Shown: in pieces, positions 22,621-36,526 of the stretch
How positions within the stretch are numbered: the first letter of the stretch is position 1
Layout: every line of letters begins with the position of its first letter
Source: Clavelina lepadiformis
Lineage: Eukaryota > Chordata > Ascidiacea > Aplousobranchia > Clavelinidae
Direction of reading: 5' to 3'
Length of the DNA stretch: 64,000 nt
Assembly: GCF_947623445.1 (NCBI RefSeq)
Contig: NC_135247.1
Span: forward strand, 2,110,501-2,174,500
Translations under genes and position numbers: made by a program
Notes under the pieces: model-generated
What the model was told of the DNA's origin: nothing
Databases searched by the model: none
What the model saw: only the letters and a program-made list of their open reading frames with translations

Positions 22621-25600
22621 CGTGCAATGACACCCATTTGTCTAAAATTCAGGTTTTTAGTTCATATTCGTTCTTAGATAAAGGATGAAAGTTCTGCAAG
22701 GGAAACGCATCTTAACAGATTTGTTAGTGTTTTGAACATTAATTATAACTGAGGCTGCTGAGAAGCAAAGGGGTTATACTTATGCGGGTTTATATTGGTA
22801 AAAAAGCTTATTTCTTAATCTACTGTAATTAAACCTACTTCAAACAACAACATTACCGAACTAACGATGACGAATTAGTTTTCATGTCACGCAAATACCC
22901 GTACGTGTTATAAGAGGACTCAACGATATCATCTAGCTATAAATATTTCGCATTGGCCGGTAATTTTGCCCGGGGTAATTCGGTGTTTCTTTTCTTAGCT
23001 TCCAACCATGTTAATAGAGGTTAATAATTCAGTAGCATTGTACATATTTTAAAGTAGCTGTTAGCGTTTTGTTGTCTGACTTAACAAACAGTTTATGGCT
23101 TTAGTATGAAAACTATGGCATTGGAAAACTAAGCAATTGATAAAAGTTAACCCAGTCCACTTAAGAAAGTATTACCATAAATAAGTACGAAAATAAAACA
23201 AAAAATCTATGCAGGCAGAATAAAGTTAGAATTTATAGTGGCTAACGCAAAGTTAGCAATAAACTGTACGAAAGTAGTCGTACACATTCATCCTTACTAT
23301 AACTACAGCATCAAGGCAAATGCGGAGTCTACACGTAATCGAAGGCTTTCCGGCAAACTCTGTTCAGCAAGCGGTACAGTAAGGCAGTAAGTCGGCCTCT
23401 GATAGCTTAGCTGAGATAAGAGCAGATATTTCCGTTTTCGCATTGCTTTCTAAGTCTTGTGCTCACGATATGAGCAGTGTTAATTTCCTTTAAGACTGTA
23501 GCGTAGTGTTTATTTCACAATTGGAACCAGTGGCTCGCGGTAAGGATTTTTAGAGTTCTACGAAAGCAGATGTTTTAAGTCGTAGAATTCTTTCTATAGC
23601 ACAAACTTTAAAGTGAAGGCTAGTCCAAAACAAGCTGAATGAAGGAATAGTTGTCATTAAGTATGAAGAAGAATAAATTTTTAAATAATATGCTGTGGTT
23701 AAGCAGTTATTGCCGAAAATATATGGTAAATTTCTTACTAATTATGTCGCCAGTGACGAAGATAATGACTTCACAATGTGAAATCAACATGTTGGATGGT
23801 TGGCGTATGAATCAAATATGGTAGCATGACTAAACTAAACTAAACGTACTGTAGAGGTAATATGACCAAACATTTTGGATGAAAAACGACTACGCGGGTA
23901 GATATAGGCGATTAGTTGCAGTTGATGTTTATTTTTAGCAGCATAGTGATGTCACAGATGACAATACACCGTGCGCCAATGAAGCTTTCTTGTGTTTATG
24001 GCAAGTACCTGTACCGGATTAAGTTATAGCCAACAGCCAAGAATGAACTCAGCACTTACTAACTATCTTACACTCAGCTCTAACTAAGCACTTACTTTCA
24101 GCAGTATACCCCAACTATAGCATAAGTTAGGCTTAAGTGACGCAACATATTCCTTTTACTTCCTTTAATGAGCTTTAACCATACTGGTAACTAGTTCTTG
24201 TTGCCTAAATGAAACGTTCTTTTCATACTTGATCGAAAAACCAGCGTCTTGCTCATCGTTTTAACATTGTGACGTCATAATTAAACCGACATACATGATA
24301 AATAACACCAAATTAGTGTGTTTTTGCTGCACAGTTTCAGAAAAAAATCGCGTAAGCACTACGTATTATTGAAAAATTCTGTCTCCAGCATACTTACTAA
24401 CAACTTTTGTTAAACTTCAACTTGTTTTTGGACTTGTACTTCTTTTTTAGGAAAGAAAAATGTAAAATGTGTACTTTCGACTTGCAGAAAAGTAAAATAT
24501 CTTTCAGAGAGACATCACTGTAGAACGGGCTACGTGCACGCTTAAATTTGAATCGTTAAATCAGTTTACCTTAGCCAGGCAAAGAGTGTAGAACCGTACT
24601 TTATTTAGCATTTCTATTACAATCGTGAAAAGGTTTATGAGTGAGAGGCTAGTAAAACATTGACACTGTACTGTTATTATAGTTCTACTATAATGAACAC
24701 AGAGTTTTAACAAGAAACCTGGTAAAGATTACGAACTCATTTTCCTTAAATACAGGATGCAAATATGCTTATACGCTGGTTTGATTGCACGCATTCACTG
24801 ATGGAGTGGGTTTCCGTATCACACACCACGGTTTAAGTGTCTTAGTTTTCTGCTGGTAGTTTTACGGTCGGAGACTATTGTTTTGCCTTTGTCCTACCGA
24901 TCGGAGATTTTTGTTTTTTAAAATGTATTTATGGACTTACTTTCATTTTCGTTGTAACGATAAGTCGAAAAAGTTTGACGTGATCGCTTGTTTAAAATGG
25001 GGTTATCACGGATGCGGCTAGTTTCGTTTTAACTGATATGTTAGAAGTTTCTATTGTGATTCGCATATGACATAATCATGGATTGGTGGTTTTCCATCTG
25101 ATGGTTTTATACTTATAGGCTTAGGCAATGATTCTCAATGTTTTTGGCCGTATGGCTCACTAATAAAACTAACATGTTTTCGCAACACACTTCACGTTTA
25201 GAAATGGTAAGTACAAAAGTTCGGTTTGAAATCAATTTGCACCGTATTTTCAATCTAGTGAAGTAGTCACTTCGAAACGAAAAAGCAGAAACTAACTTCA
25301 AACCCATTATCTTGTCACACTTTTACCAAACGCTTTTGTTGTCAAAATAGTCATATAAAGCATTGCTTTGCTTGCTTCATTGTTATTACCGCAGCGGGTA
25401 CAAGCTTTATAGCGCGGTATTATGTGAAATGGGTTTGAGTAGTTACCATTTTTGACAAGTAATATAAGAACAATATTGAAAAAGGTAGAAATTGGGCTTA
25501 TGAAAAGCTTCACAGCGCACCTGGAAAAGTCTCACGATACAGTAGTGTACCACAGCACATAGTTTGAGGGCCACGGGACTAAGGGTTGTTGTTTGCCCAC

Positions 25601-27998
25601 TTGACAGGATTCGAAGAAGGTTGCAAACTGCACAAAACACAGCAGTTGAAAAATACCGGGAAAAACGCAGCTCGTATAGATGAAACATAAGATCTTATTT
25701 CTCCCCAATTTCTAGGCCTGCTTATACTGATTAGAACGAAAATGATAGCTAACTGTATAAAATATAGAGAAAGGGGGCACTTTTCAGCTTGAATGGCTCC
25801 TTCAGATTTACCTAACTGAGGCAAAGACGTGTTAAATGCTCCTGCCATACTGGACGTTTATCGTTAGCACAGTACACAAATGTAAAACCCGGTATGCGTG
25901 AGAATGCGCAAAGCAAGATGGCTTTAAACAACAAGACAAAGCGTTTTGTTATGGCCTAGCTAGTTAGTTACGTTAGAACTCATAGAGCTGCTGCCTCCAC
26001 GAACCTTGCAAGAGAAAAAAGTGGGTTTCGAATAGAGAGAGAGTTATGGCTAAACTCCTTGTGCATGTTAGAAACTTAGTGTACAGCCAAACTCTATGTT
26101 TTATTTCCAAAGTAAAACGAGAATTACCGCCTTTACCAGCAGAGCAAAATATTGTTTGAAACTACAATTTTTGAACATGTGGTGTCAGTGACGTCATGTC
26201 ATCGGCGTGCAGTCAAGCATAACATCGTTCGAAGAACTTTCTTAGACTTTGAAGAAATCCACATGTTTTGATGGATCGTACAATCGGTAATACTGCCGCA
26301 AGTGCGATTACCAAGCATAACGAAACGACTGAATCTACACTCTACAAGAAATGTTCCATGAAACCAATTCTGAGTAAAGGTCACGGTCCACTGCAGGTTC
26401 TGAAACAAAGTTCAAATTTGTTTGTTCTCAGCTGATCCATTACGTAACGGTTTATTTCCTTTGGCTGTATCCTATCTAATGGAACGTTGTTATACAGACG
26501 AGTGTGTTATTAGATAGCTCACACAGGCAATTTAATGGCTTTAAGATGGTTACAGTGTACTCTCATAAACGCTGTAATAGTGTGTTTGTCGACAAACGTG
26601 TCCTTGCTACAGACTTCAGCCATGCTCTGCTGTAATAGTTTTGTGGCAATCCAATTGGAAAAGACCGAACAGCGAAAGTTTAGGTTTCAACCAGTTTACG
26701 AACAGTTAGCAGTGACTTGAAAGATGGTTTAAGGCGTTGTGTGAGTATTGCGGAGTATTTTCCACCTACAAAAAATATTCCATATACTGTATTGACTAAG
26801 GGGTAAATCTCGAAAAGGATAGTATGTACTAATCTGTTTGTCAGTTACCATTTAAAGTTTTAAACTATTGTACTTCACCGAATGGTGTTCTTTAGCTCTA
26901 TAAAGATTAATAGTCTGAAATGGAAGCGGTTTATACAGCAGTTACCAAATTCTGTTGACGTATTCTTCGCTTTTTTTAAGAGCTTGGTATATATTTTCTC
27001 AGCTTGTCAGGACTCGACTAGATCTACAGTTTGGTCAAGTGTCCGTGACTAAGATTGAGTTGATTCCTTTAACGTAGGAAAACGTTTCTGACTTTTTGCC
27101 GTTGTTGTTCAAATATTTACACTGGTGACAGCGTGTCGCAAGTTGTATTTGACAAGACGGCGTATTTGCCTGTGAACACTTGTCTATTTAGTATAAAGCG
27201 TTAGTTTGTATCGGCGGAATCGGAAACTTCCTTCACTTCTTTCGCGGGGATTTTTGTGTAAATTGAAATAAAAGGAATGTAAAAAATTTAAGCTGCTATA
27301 GCCCCATGCAGAAAAACGCTTCAGCCAATAAGTCTAACCACCTATATCTGCATCGTATTATGGAAGTAGTATCTTCTGCTACAGCTCAAATGTATGATGT
27401 AAGTAATTCACAAGGGATGAAAAATGTTTGTTGATTTAGTCGACTGAAAACGTTTCCAGTCCAAGTTTTTGTGTTTGTTTAAAGTTTACATGACGCACGA
27501 GGCGTGAAGCAATGCTCATTTTTCACATGGCTCTTATGTATATTCAAAACAAACTTTCTAATCTCAAAGAGTAAAATCTGACAATTATTCCGATATTTTT
27601 GGAATAGCTTTAAAAATATTCACCAAACGTAATGAGTGAAATGCACGCATGCTCCTATGCCGTTATATAGTAAATGACTGCCACGTAAAAATCGTATTTT
27701 CGAAGCAGACAATAACATTTTTACTTGCATTAAAATTACTTTGTGTAAATCACCTTTAATCCAAACGTAATAACATCTTAAACACATCACCTTACATCCT
27801 GCTTGTACAATCCCTAAATTAACCCTTAGTTAATTTTTGCATGGTGTGAATCCCCTGTCGTGGTCGCATACGTCTTGTTCTGGTAATGTCGTGAAGCTGT
27901 TCATTTTCAGTATGTTTCCAGGCTACTAATATAAAGAATTTTATACTAATTTATTTGAATTATCGTTCCAGGAAGTTAGGTGTGAAAATAATTTCGTG

Positions 27999-30900
27999 AT
28001 GTCAAGCAACATTCAAGAAATGGTCAGCAGAATGCCCGGATTACTCATGGTGAGTTCTCTTAAATTATTAAAAGCAAGCAGCATGTCTGGACAATAATGG
28101 CTACACTGTACCTGGCATAGGATCCAATTCTGTGCTTATATAAAACCACACATTTATTACATATACGCTATGTCCAGTTGTTCATAGCTTTTGAAGTATA
28201 AAGATTTGATGCGCTTAAAAGTTCGTACCCACTAAGTGCGCGAAAGGTAAAACCAGCTCCTTACGTCATATTGAAAACTAGGCTCTTTGAGCGCTTGTTA
28301 TTTCGGGCTGGTTTATTCGAAGTGGCTCAATTGACGTCATAATATTTATTTACAGATATTCGACATAATCGGTTGGGTTGTGTACGCGTGGCTTCTTGCG
28401 ATTTATTTCCCCATCTACGTGCTCGGCTATCTCGTTATTCAAAAGAACTTGCTCTTCTTGAGATTACGTAAACTCGTTGGTTTTACGTCAAAATCCAAGT
28501 TGGGACTTGTGAGTCGTAAATTTAAGGTGAGTTTAAACGTATCCTGTTCATCAACATATAACCGACTGTACTGAGAAGTTCAGTTGCAAGGGTAACTCTC
28601 TTGCGTCCCCTTTTGGAACATATACTTTTCAAATTTCCCGCCCTTCCTCTTCTGGCCTCATTTCCATTACACAGCTCTTATTTTACCATACCTTGACATT
28701 GGTTTATCATTTGGTGGGGGAATTTATCGATCACTCAGTTTGTAAGGTAGAGTAACGTGGAATACTGTATCGTTGTCAAGTCTACGATTGGTTTCTTTTC
28801 ACCCCAAAATTTTTTTCGTTATTGCGTATTGCGTTATCATGAAGATTTTTTCCAAATGTATTTTTAGCTTTTTGAAATAAAACAATTACAAATATAGATA
28901 TAAACAAGCCAAAAGAAAATAATATCTATAAAACTAAACCCTGTATGGCCAAGGAAATAAATATTGATCCCACATATAGCAATATTCTTTAAGACTAAGT
29001 TAATAAAGAATATTAGTAAAATAAGTAAAACCTGACACAACATGCTAATCCTAAAAATGTACTTGAACGCAAAGCAAAGCCGTTGTAGGGTTTTCTGCCT
29101 AAAAAACAGTATTTTAAGTTGCTCATGTGACTTCGTAGGTTAAAGATGTAAGTCAGGTATCCACTGAAGAAGAAATAGATTTCCAGGCTAACAGGAGCAT
29201 GCAATACGTTCATAGAATGACGATGTGGACTCCGAAAGAGATCGTGAAATGTTTGCTGAAGTGAGTCCTTGAGCTGGTTCAGCACCTTGCAAAAAAAACA
29301 AAGTATTTTGACAAAACGTATAAGTTATGCAACTTTCCAGACAACAAACAATTCAGCTGATAAGCGACCAACAGCTTGCTTACGTCATCTTGTGCACGGT
29401 ATTTGCGCATTCAGTGAGATGGGACGCGAAACGAAAAATGTATCGCTTCGATTTAGAAGGATTTGAAGATCTTTTTCTTTTCCAGGTAATCACTGATGTA
29501 ATCTATTCTATTGTTGGAAGCCCGAGATTAAATTATTATTATTAATCCTTGACTTTACCTAAAACTAGCGACTTAACCTTTTACTTGGCTTACTTTGGAT
29601 GCTTGTTTAGGGATTTTACTGGGATGCGAGGCTCGTTTGGATCAGTGCTACTGCAGATAAGCTCATAATCAAGATGGACGACGGTGAGGAATATTCTTCT
29701 GACTGTGATCCGGAGAACAGGGCCGATTACGACCTTGCCAAGCTTCATGTCCAGGTAGGTACAAAACCGCATGAGAGAAGGAACATCAAAAAACATCATA
29801 TTGACCATGCAGAAATCGATTTGTGTTGCTGGTGGATTACGCTGCCGTAAAAAAGGCTTGGCTTTTATGACGTTTAAAATGCATGTTTAATAAACGATGA
29901 ACGACGTCTGATGTCTGCTAACTCATACACTAAGCCTACTGTGTTGAAACAAAACTTTTATACTTTTAACATATGAGCAAGTATTGGCATTGAACTGAAA
30001 TACTATATACGTTCACTTAGTCCTGCGTAGAAAAGTTACAGTTTTTTTGTTCATCTTCCAGATTTGTCTTTCCTATTTCGCACCAGGCCTCGCACACAAT
30101 CACGTTCATTTCGTCTTCCCGAGTGCCGTCTGTGTTCTGAGCAAGCGATGTTTGAATCACAACTCCACTCTATACAAACTACTGGCTCCTCACTTTCGAT
30201 TCACAGAGAGGATTAACTATCAGGTGTAATATCTTCTCATTACATCACATCGGGTCCTTTATCTTATCTTAAGAAAGTCTTTTGTGAATGGAAATCTGGA
30301 ATTACACGTATTTTTTACCGGATTTTCATGTTTCATTTGCCTAAGTTATCCATTTATGTAGAACACTTCCCATATTTGTGGTGTATGTGAACAGAGCAGT
30401 AGAGTGAATTAAAGTTGTGCTCTTCATTTAGCTGACATTTATCATTTCTCTTTAGGCTTTGAGGGTCGGGAAAGCGACCAACAACAAGAGATCCATCTTG
30501 GATCGAATATTTTTCCTCTGGCAGCCCTTTCCCGTCACCAAGGAACAATTCATGGAAGGGGTGGCGAGAAAATGTCGGAAGTATTACTTTGATCGCGGCT
30601 CTGTGGATTACGGAAGCGAGGTATAAGCCATAGTCACTTGTCTGTAGCCAAGACCAACCGTATTTCGATATTTTGGTAGGCACTCTCATGAATGAATGTG
30701 CTTCATTTTGCATCAGTGTAAATTCAAAAAGTCACCGGTGTAGGTATGTTTAGAAATATTTTTGTTGAATAATCATCTTACATGCGCGATTTTGTAAAAC
30801 AGGCCGCACACCGCGTGAGAATGTCCCGGCTCCCGTCTGTGATTGAAGAGGAGGACCACACCGAAAGAAAACATTTCGTTTTTCCTCCCGATTACGTTTC

Positions 30901-32165
30901 GAACAAGACTTTGCAAAAAGTAAGTGGTAATCTCTTTTCATAACGAAAAACTCCAGTCGTTGATCGGTTGTAACAGGTGAATAATCATCCATGGAATTTT
31001 CAATTTTCAAAGATTCCCTATTTAGCTTTCTTGAACGATTATTACACCGTGGTTAGGCGATTTGTCAAGGCGATGGAACCTTTTATAGAAAAGTGAGTGA
31101 TTCTACTCTTCTGTTAGATCAGTTCCCGCGCATCGGTAATCCTCAGCGATTCGTTTGTGCAGAGTTCTTGCATATTTTTTTATTATTTTCACAGGGACCA
31201 ATGGGAGATCCTTTCCAAGGAGGTGGCGGAAGTCGTTCCTCTTTTCAACCAAGTCAATATGGTCGATGCTATCGCTACGTTTATCCATCAGGTTGAAAAT
31301 TCGCCAATAAATTAATGTTAGGAAAATAAGTAAAAGTAATCATGAAGAGAAAACATTTGGCACTTAAAACTGGTTTTGCCCAATTTGCAATCCGCTTTTT
31401 AGTGAGTTCACATCATTGCGCTTGTAGGTCGGGGTTGTGCATTTCTGCGACCACAACAGCTATCTTCGCTACTTTGCTTACAAGTACGGCAGTATGGCAA
31501 TTCGTACGCCGTTCGAGAGTTTCAAAAACACCGAACACTGGCTGGAACAGAGCCAAATATCGGGCTTTGACGTCAACGAAGTTAAAAAGAATCCCCTCTC
31601 GTTGATATGGCAACGTGACGTCATGAGAACGAGGTACATCTGGCTGTGCGAGGGTGCTTATCTGGATCTTTGTTTTTTGGATAAATCGGCGCTAGGTTCT
31701 ATGGAGCGATAGTTCTCATGCGTGTCGTTAAAATTGTGATAAAGTCGTTACGGGGGCATTTTTATAAAACCTTTCCGTTATATCTTGTCAAGGTGTTTTC
31801 TCAACATCTTTGTTGATTATATTCCGAACCCCGACTGCGACCTTCAGTTGGTTCACACCGACTACGAGTTCGAACCTGCCGGAGCGAAGGATGCGGCGCG
31901 GGATTTTATATCCCAGCTTCGTTCGTTGGACGGAAACCTGAAGGTTCGATGAAATTTACCAGGTTTTGACGAAACTTGTGTTTCCCTGAACCTCTAAAGA
32001 AAGTTTTACAAAATGAAAAGCAAGAAAATAAATTTTTCAATATTTGCTTCAAAATTTCAGAAAAGACCCTCCCCGATATACATTCCCCAGCTACGGGGCG
32101 AAAAACGAGCGGCCGGGTCACAGATTACCCGACTGGATGAAATCGTACGTTGCGTTTGTTACTGA
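27999..32165 (+). CDS. LOXL-A: membrane-anchored lipoxygenase-like protein
   Basis: Thirteen exons: 27999-28049, 28356-28526, 29139-29260, 29341-29485, 29611-29754, 30062-30223, 30456-30620, 30803-30919, 31013-31092, 31195-31291, 31428-31633, 31793-31943, 32061-32165; 571 aa. Residues 20-44 form a membrane helix followed by basic residues; no PLAT domain. The lipoxygenase likeness rests on YDLAKLHVQ, then HNHVH (223-227), LYKLLAPHFRFTERIN, a helical block, HFCDH (423-427) and a C-terminal IYIPQLRG. Lipoxygenases oxygenate polyunsaturated fatty acids using iron held by four side chains and the C-terminal isoleucine. Here the first histidine pair is H-x3-H instead of H-x4-H, the second is HxxxH as in ALOX15, and 12 residues follow the aligned isoleucine (I559). 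Activity is therefore uncertain. All exon joins are in phase. Confidence 0.82.
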
Positions 32166-34867
32166 TGACATCAAAGGGGCCTGTCCATCAAGTCTGCTGT
32201 GAACGACGCAAAGCTCCTATTTTGTGGGGAAGTTTGCAAGATTGCTTTGCACGTTGTTATATTAATGGTCTTAGTGGCCCTGCCAGTTATTATTTCTGAG
32301 GACGTTTTAAACTTTTTCAGCTTTGCCAATTTTTTTTTATTCATTAGCCCATGCTAATAACAACTGGCTTGATTTTTTCCTACCTACCGCGCCTTTGACG
32401 AAAAACAAGATGATTAATATTTTATACTATCATAGACGGTTTTGGTTGTAGCTAATTCCAAATATTACATGTTTCACATTCGCACTCTCTGACGTTGTTT
32501 TTTGCCATTTGCGCCCAAGCAATGCGTATCAAAGAAATTTGAAAAATATAAAAATACTCAACTTAGCCTTTAAGTGTTTTTCTTGCTGTGCGTAGACTAA
32601 ACGTTTGTGTGTATTTTTTTACAGCTGTGTACACTCAAACGCCATCTGTGTACTTGCTAAAATGTTATTGTTTGATGTTTGCTGGAACTGGCCAATAGTT
32701 TTGTCCTATGGTACATATATACATTACTGTCTCTACGAAATACATTCCAGAATTTCTTGTTGTTTAGTTATGGACAGAATCTTTGCAAACTATATGAAAA
32801 ATGCATCGTTTATAGAAGAACCTACTGGGCTATGTCAGGACGAACAACTACTAAGTTTAAAATGAGAAAAGCAATTTTTATTAAAAAGAACATATCAGTT
32901 CCCTCGGTTCGATATTGATTGCACTCAACGTAATTGCACACGTTCCGGTTTGGGGCTGCAAGCAACAAATGTTGTAATGCGAAAGGAAATACGTTACGTA
33001 CGTACCGTGGGTAACAGTTAAATGATTCAGAAAAACATATTTTGCATAACCGGTGGGTTACACGCATCAACATAATATAAACACTATATCATTTATAAAT
33101 CGTGTTTATGCTATATCTATGTTTACACGGCATCAAAATCGTTCTATATGGCGTTTCAAAATTGCACACCATAAATTGCCAGCCAACTACTATTGCATGA
33201 AATTCTTACTATGAATGAATGTTGAAATTGATTTCATAATTTGCGCTTCGCACTTTTTGCACTGGCGACGAGTTGATCAAATGTGGAAATTCCTTTATAG
33301 TTTGCTTCTTCAGTGTTCGTTTTTCCCATTTATTTGACAAGTGGGGGAGCAAATGTTGCCTCTGTACCCGGGCACTAAAGCCCTAGGTACCCCTCTGATT
33401 CCGTGTAGGTGCAATCTCATTTGGGTGTAATTTTGTATTGCTCTAATCCCTTGCGGATACAATGCCATGTGGATGCAATTCAGTGTAAGTGCAGTTTTGT
33501 TTATAAACGATACAGTGTTTATATTAAATCTTTGCGTGTAACCCACCTGTTAGGCTAAATATGTTTTCCTACATGTGTGCAACCTCGTGGGTGCAATGCC
33601 GGTTCCACCAGTTCACTCCGTAAAGGTTGATAGGGTGACATGTAAAATACGAGGCGCGCGGTAAATGATAAAAATGAACCAGGTTTTTCGAAGGTTTAAC
33701 TTGGGCAACCACTGAGGAATTTTAAGGACTAAGTGCTGTAATTGCAGAAGCAGAAATTTGAGAGACCGTTTCGGTGCCTAAAACTCTGAGCCTATGCTAG
33801 TCGAGGGTGCTTTTATTACAAGCTACAATCTATAAATTCATCAACAGCTTACTCACAGGGTGGTTTTTTTTAGTAAACTTGTAATAAATAATAGTCCAAA
33901 AATGTTTGTAGGCACTTCGTATCTTATGCAAGCCGAAATTACTTTTGAAGTATGCATGTCATGAGCGACATCCGGCGGATGAAATTTGGGAAAAGTTTTA
34001 ACACACGAGCACCAAAAGGGATGTGACCAATGGACCATTGCACCAAAGACACTATGATGCCAGAACCACACAATTACTTAAAATTAATTCTCAACTATTA
34101 CAATGGTAACAGAAACTCTAAAAACTATGCTAAAACATTGAGAATTGCAGATTCTACGATGCTATTTCTATGGAGGGATCTACTCAAATGAAAGTTTATG
34201 CAGTGTGATTGAGCATTTAATAATACTGTTTGTAGTTGCAGTGTGATCAGTGCTACATTTCCTTCATTGCAGCCTACAGATGCTCAGATGAAGCGTTTAA
34301 CTCTTTTTATACTGACGTTCAACTTTGACCTTTTCTTGCAGCACTGATTGTGCCGCGCTTATTTAAGATACCAGTGGTAGCAAACTCAATGCTATTAAAA
34401 CCCTAATCCAAATGGTGAAAATAACTCTCGTAGCAGGCAGATCAAATAAAAATAACACCTTCCAAATTATGATATGAAGCTTTAATGTTCGAATGTAAAA
34501 ATCGAACAAACAGCAAAACAGCTCACAAGTATTGAACAGGTTATAACTGCAAACATTCCACATGGCAGAATCAGAAGTTTCTACAACGGTAATTGTAATT
34601 GCTTTCAGAACAACATGCAAGTCACTTGAGAAACACATGTCAGTTGCTTATACAATGTGACAGTGAATCTTTAAAACAACCAGACCTTAAAACAGCAGCG
34701 TAATGACTATACAGTTGTCATAACTCAACAGCGAATAATAAGAGTGTCGAAACTGTCATGCTAAAATTGCAATCCATTTTTACAAACTCTTAACAAACAG
34801 TAAATTAGAAACGAGTCTTACTGCGTTAGATTTATATTGTACTTCACAAAACCTGCTTCACATGTGC
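32166..34867. other. Intergenic DNA LOXL-A to PIN1
   Basis: No gene seen. It includes the 3' flanks of LOXL-A and PIN1, which converge here, and a degenerate short repeat near 33400-33600. Confidence 0.5.
33400..33500 (+). repeat. Degenerate GTGTAxGTGCAAT repeat
   Basis: Imperfect repeats of a motif like GTGTAGGTGCAAT separated by about 20-30 bases, with another loose copy near 33587. Too diverged to define a unit; may be an old minisatellite. Confidence 0.3.
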
Positions 34868-36526
34868 TTATACAATGCGTAAAATGAGATGTATTCCTGA
34901 ATCAGTGTATATTGGACCACTGAGATCGCCAGGGTGCAATGCAAAAGAAGCATCTTCAAACGGCTTCTGCATTTGACCTGAAATTTAAGCAATAAGCAAA
35001 TTTGTTGGAAATGTATGAGTCCAACTTATGACAAGTGAAAAACATCCAAATACTGGATATCTAAAACATTCAGTTCTAAGCAAGTAGTCAGAAAAACATT
35101 GGGTTTATAGCTATCTGATGAATTTTAAGCACTGACAATAAGCACTTAACAGGGCTTACCTCGTGTGAAGCTGCCTAAATCTCCACCACGTTTTGCTGAA
35201 CTGCAGTCACTATATTGTCGAGCTAGATCCTCAAACTTGGCACTACCAGACACAATCCGTTGATGAAAACCTTGGATTATCTCCAAAGCTTCTTCCTTTG
35301 ATCGAGTGATGTTTTCTTCTCGCCAGGATGAAGGGCGACGAACATCTCTGTGTTTCACCAGAAGGTGGTAGCATTGAACACTCTGTCAAACAAATGAACC
35401 TATTTGAACTTCTGTACAACTAATTTCCTCTTAGGTTGGAAAAACCCATTACTAGACTAGACACCCTTACCTTACACTTTCATTTATGAGTTTTTTGACA
35501 ACTTGAAAAGGTTTAGAAGCTAAAAATTAAAAAGCACAATATCTTTACTGACTCTACTTAGTTTAGCATGGAAAAAAGCAAGATGAAAAATTGATTTTCC
35601 TACCTCAGCTTTTTCAGGCTTTGTAGCGGGTGCAGTAGGTCTATCCCATTGAGTCTTTTGTGTGTATTTATTCATGTAGTAAGCTCTTCCTACGGACAAA
35701 AATTAAACAGTTTTAGCATAATATCCCAACATGATTAAATAAATGTTTTGGTATTAAAAAGTTGTTTATGATAGCAAAATTTCCAATTGCATAACACCGT
35801 ATGTTATCGAAAAACAAAGAGTGCCCACAAAATACACAGGTTTGTGTGGTTCATTTAGACCACACCTGCAATTGCAGAAAATAACTAATATCACTTGGAT
35901 TATGCACTTTTGACTGCAAGAACAAGCTTACATTGATTGGTTTGTGGCCTTTATGCCTTTCCGAAAGTGGACGCCCCTTGACAAAAAACTAATTGACGAA
36001 ATGTTGGAAAGTGGGAAGGTATGAAATATCTTGAATTATCAATTATCATATAATCTTAGTAGTAGTCTACTAGTAGGCTATATAATTGACTTTGCACTTA
36101 CCTGGCAATATTTTGCATATACTAGTACAGGTATAATTTTAAATTGACGAAATTTTTTCACTGCGATTACAGTTTGCTATTAACATGTAATATTTAAAAC
36201 TCAATCCAAAGATAGCAAAGTTTGAATTTATGCTAAACAGAACTTATTATCATCATGACGAAGATGAAACTAAGGTATTCAACAATTCCTCACCTTTCAA
36301 CATTATATACATGAGTTAGCCAACTATCAAAGTAGTGCAAGTGAGCATAGGCTATGTAAATGTGGAATTACCCAAAGCAATACCTCAAATGACATATAAC
36401 TTAACTTTAAAAGAAAATTGCACATCAATGGATTTTTCTATGTTTAGCAAACTCTGTACCTGAACTTCTACTTTCCTTCTTCACCCATCCATCTGGAAGT
36501 GGGCTCATTGCGTCTCCATCTGACAT
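34868..36526 (-). CDS. PIN1: PIN1 peptidyl-prolyl cis-trans isomerase
   Basis: Four exons on minus: 36460-36526, 35604-35689, 35160-35382, 34868-34977; 161 aa against 163 in human. PIN1 binds phospho-Ser/Thr-Pro motifs and flips the proline bond in cell-cycle and transcription regulators. The WW domain (about 10-43) has W14 and W37, Y26-Y27 and the phosphate-binding S19-R20. The parvulin domain has H57, K61, R66-R67 for phosphate, C111 and H155, matching human H59, K63, R68-R69, C113 and H157. All active-site residues are present. It ends IHLILRIV instead of IHIILRTE. Splice sites are GT-AG and phases fit throughout. Confidence 0.97.

Larger units (their letters stand above)
20905..27998. other. 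Long region without a clear gene
   Basis: About 7 kb between A3 and LOXL-A. Two weak coding-like remnants (21895-22260 and 22459-22620) are listed separately. The rest, including 23-28 kb, has only short frames without recognisable domains or paired splice sites. Confidence 0.5.

Noticed and set aside
25579-25848. Minus-strand frame with SLYFIQLAIIFVLISISR and RPRNWGEI, reminiscent of a cation/proton antiporter start
   Set aside because: Only about 25 residues resemble that family, no donor site follows and no further exons were found nearby.
33400-33620. Possible CRISPR-like regular repeat
   Set aside because: Repeats are imperfect and irregularly spaced, and the genome is eukaryotic.
35953-36018. 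Plus-strand [12 protein letters not shown]-type peptide ending at a GGTATGA donor-like site within PIN1 intron 1
   Set aside because: Protein-like but 22 residues long, with no continuing exon; probably chance.
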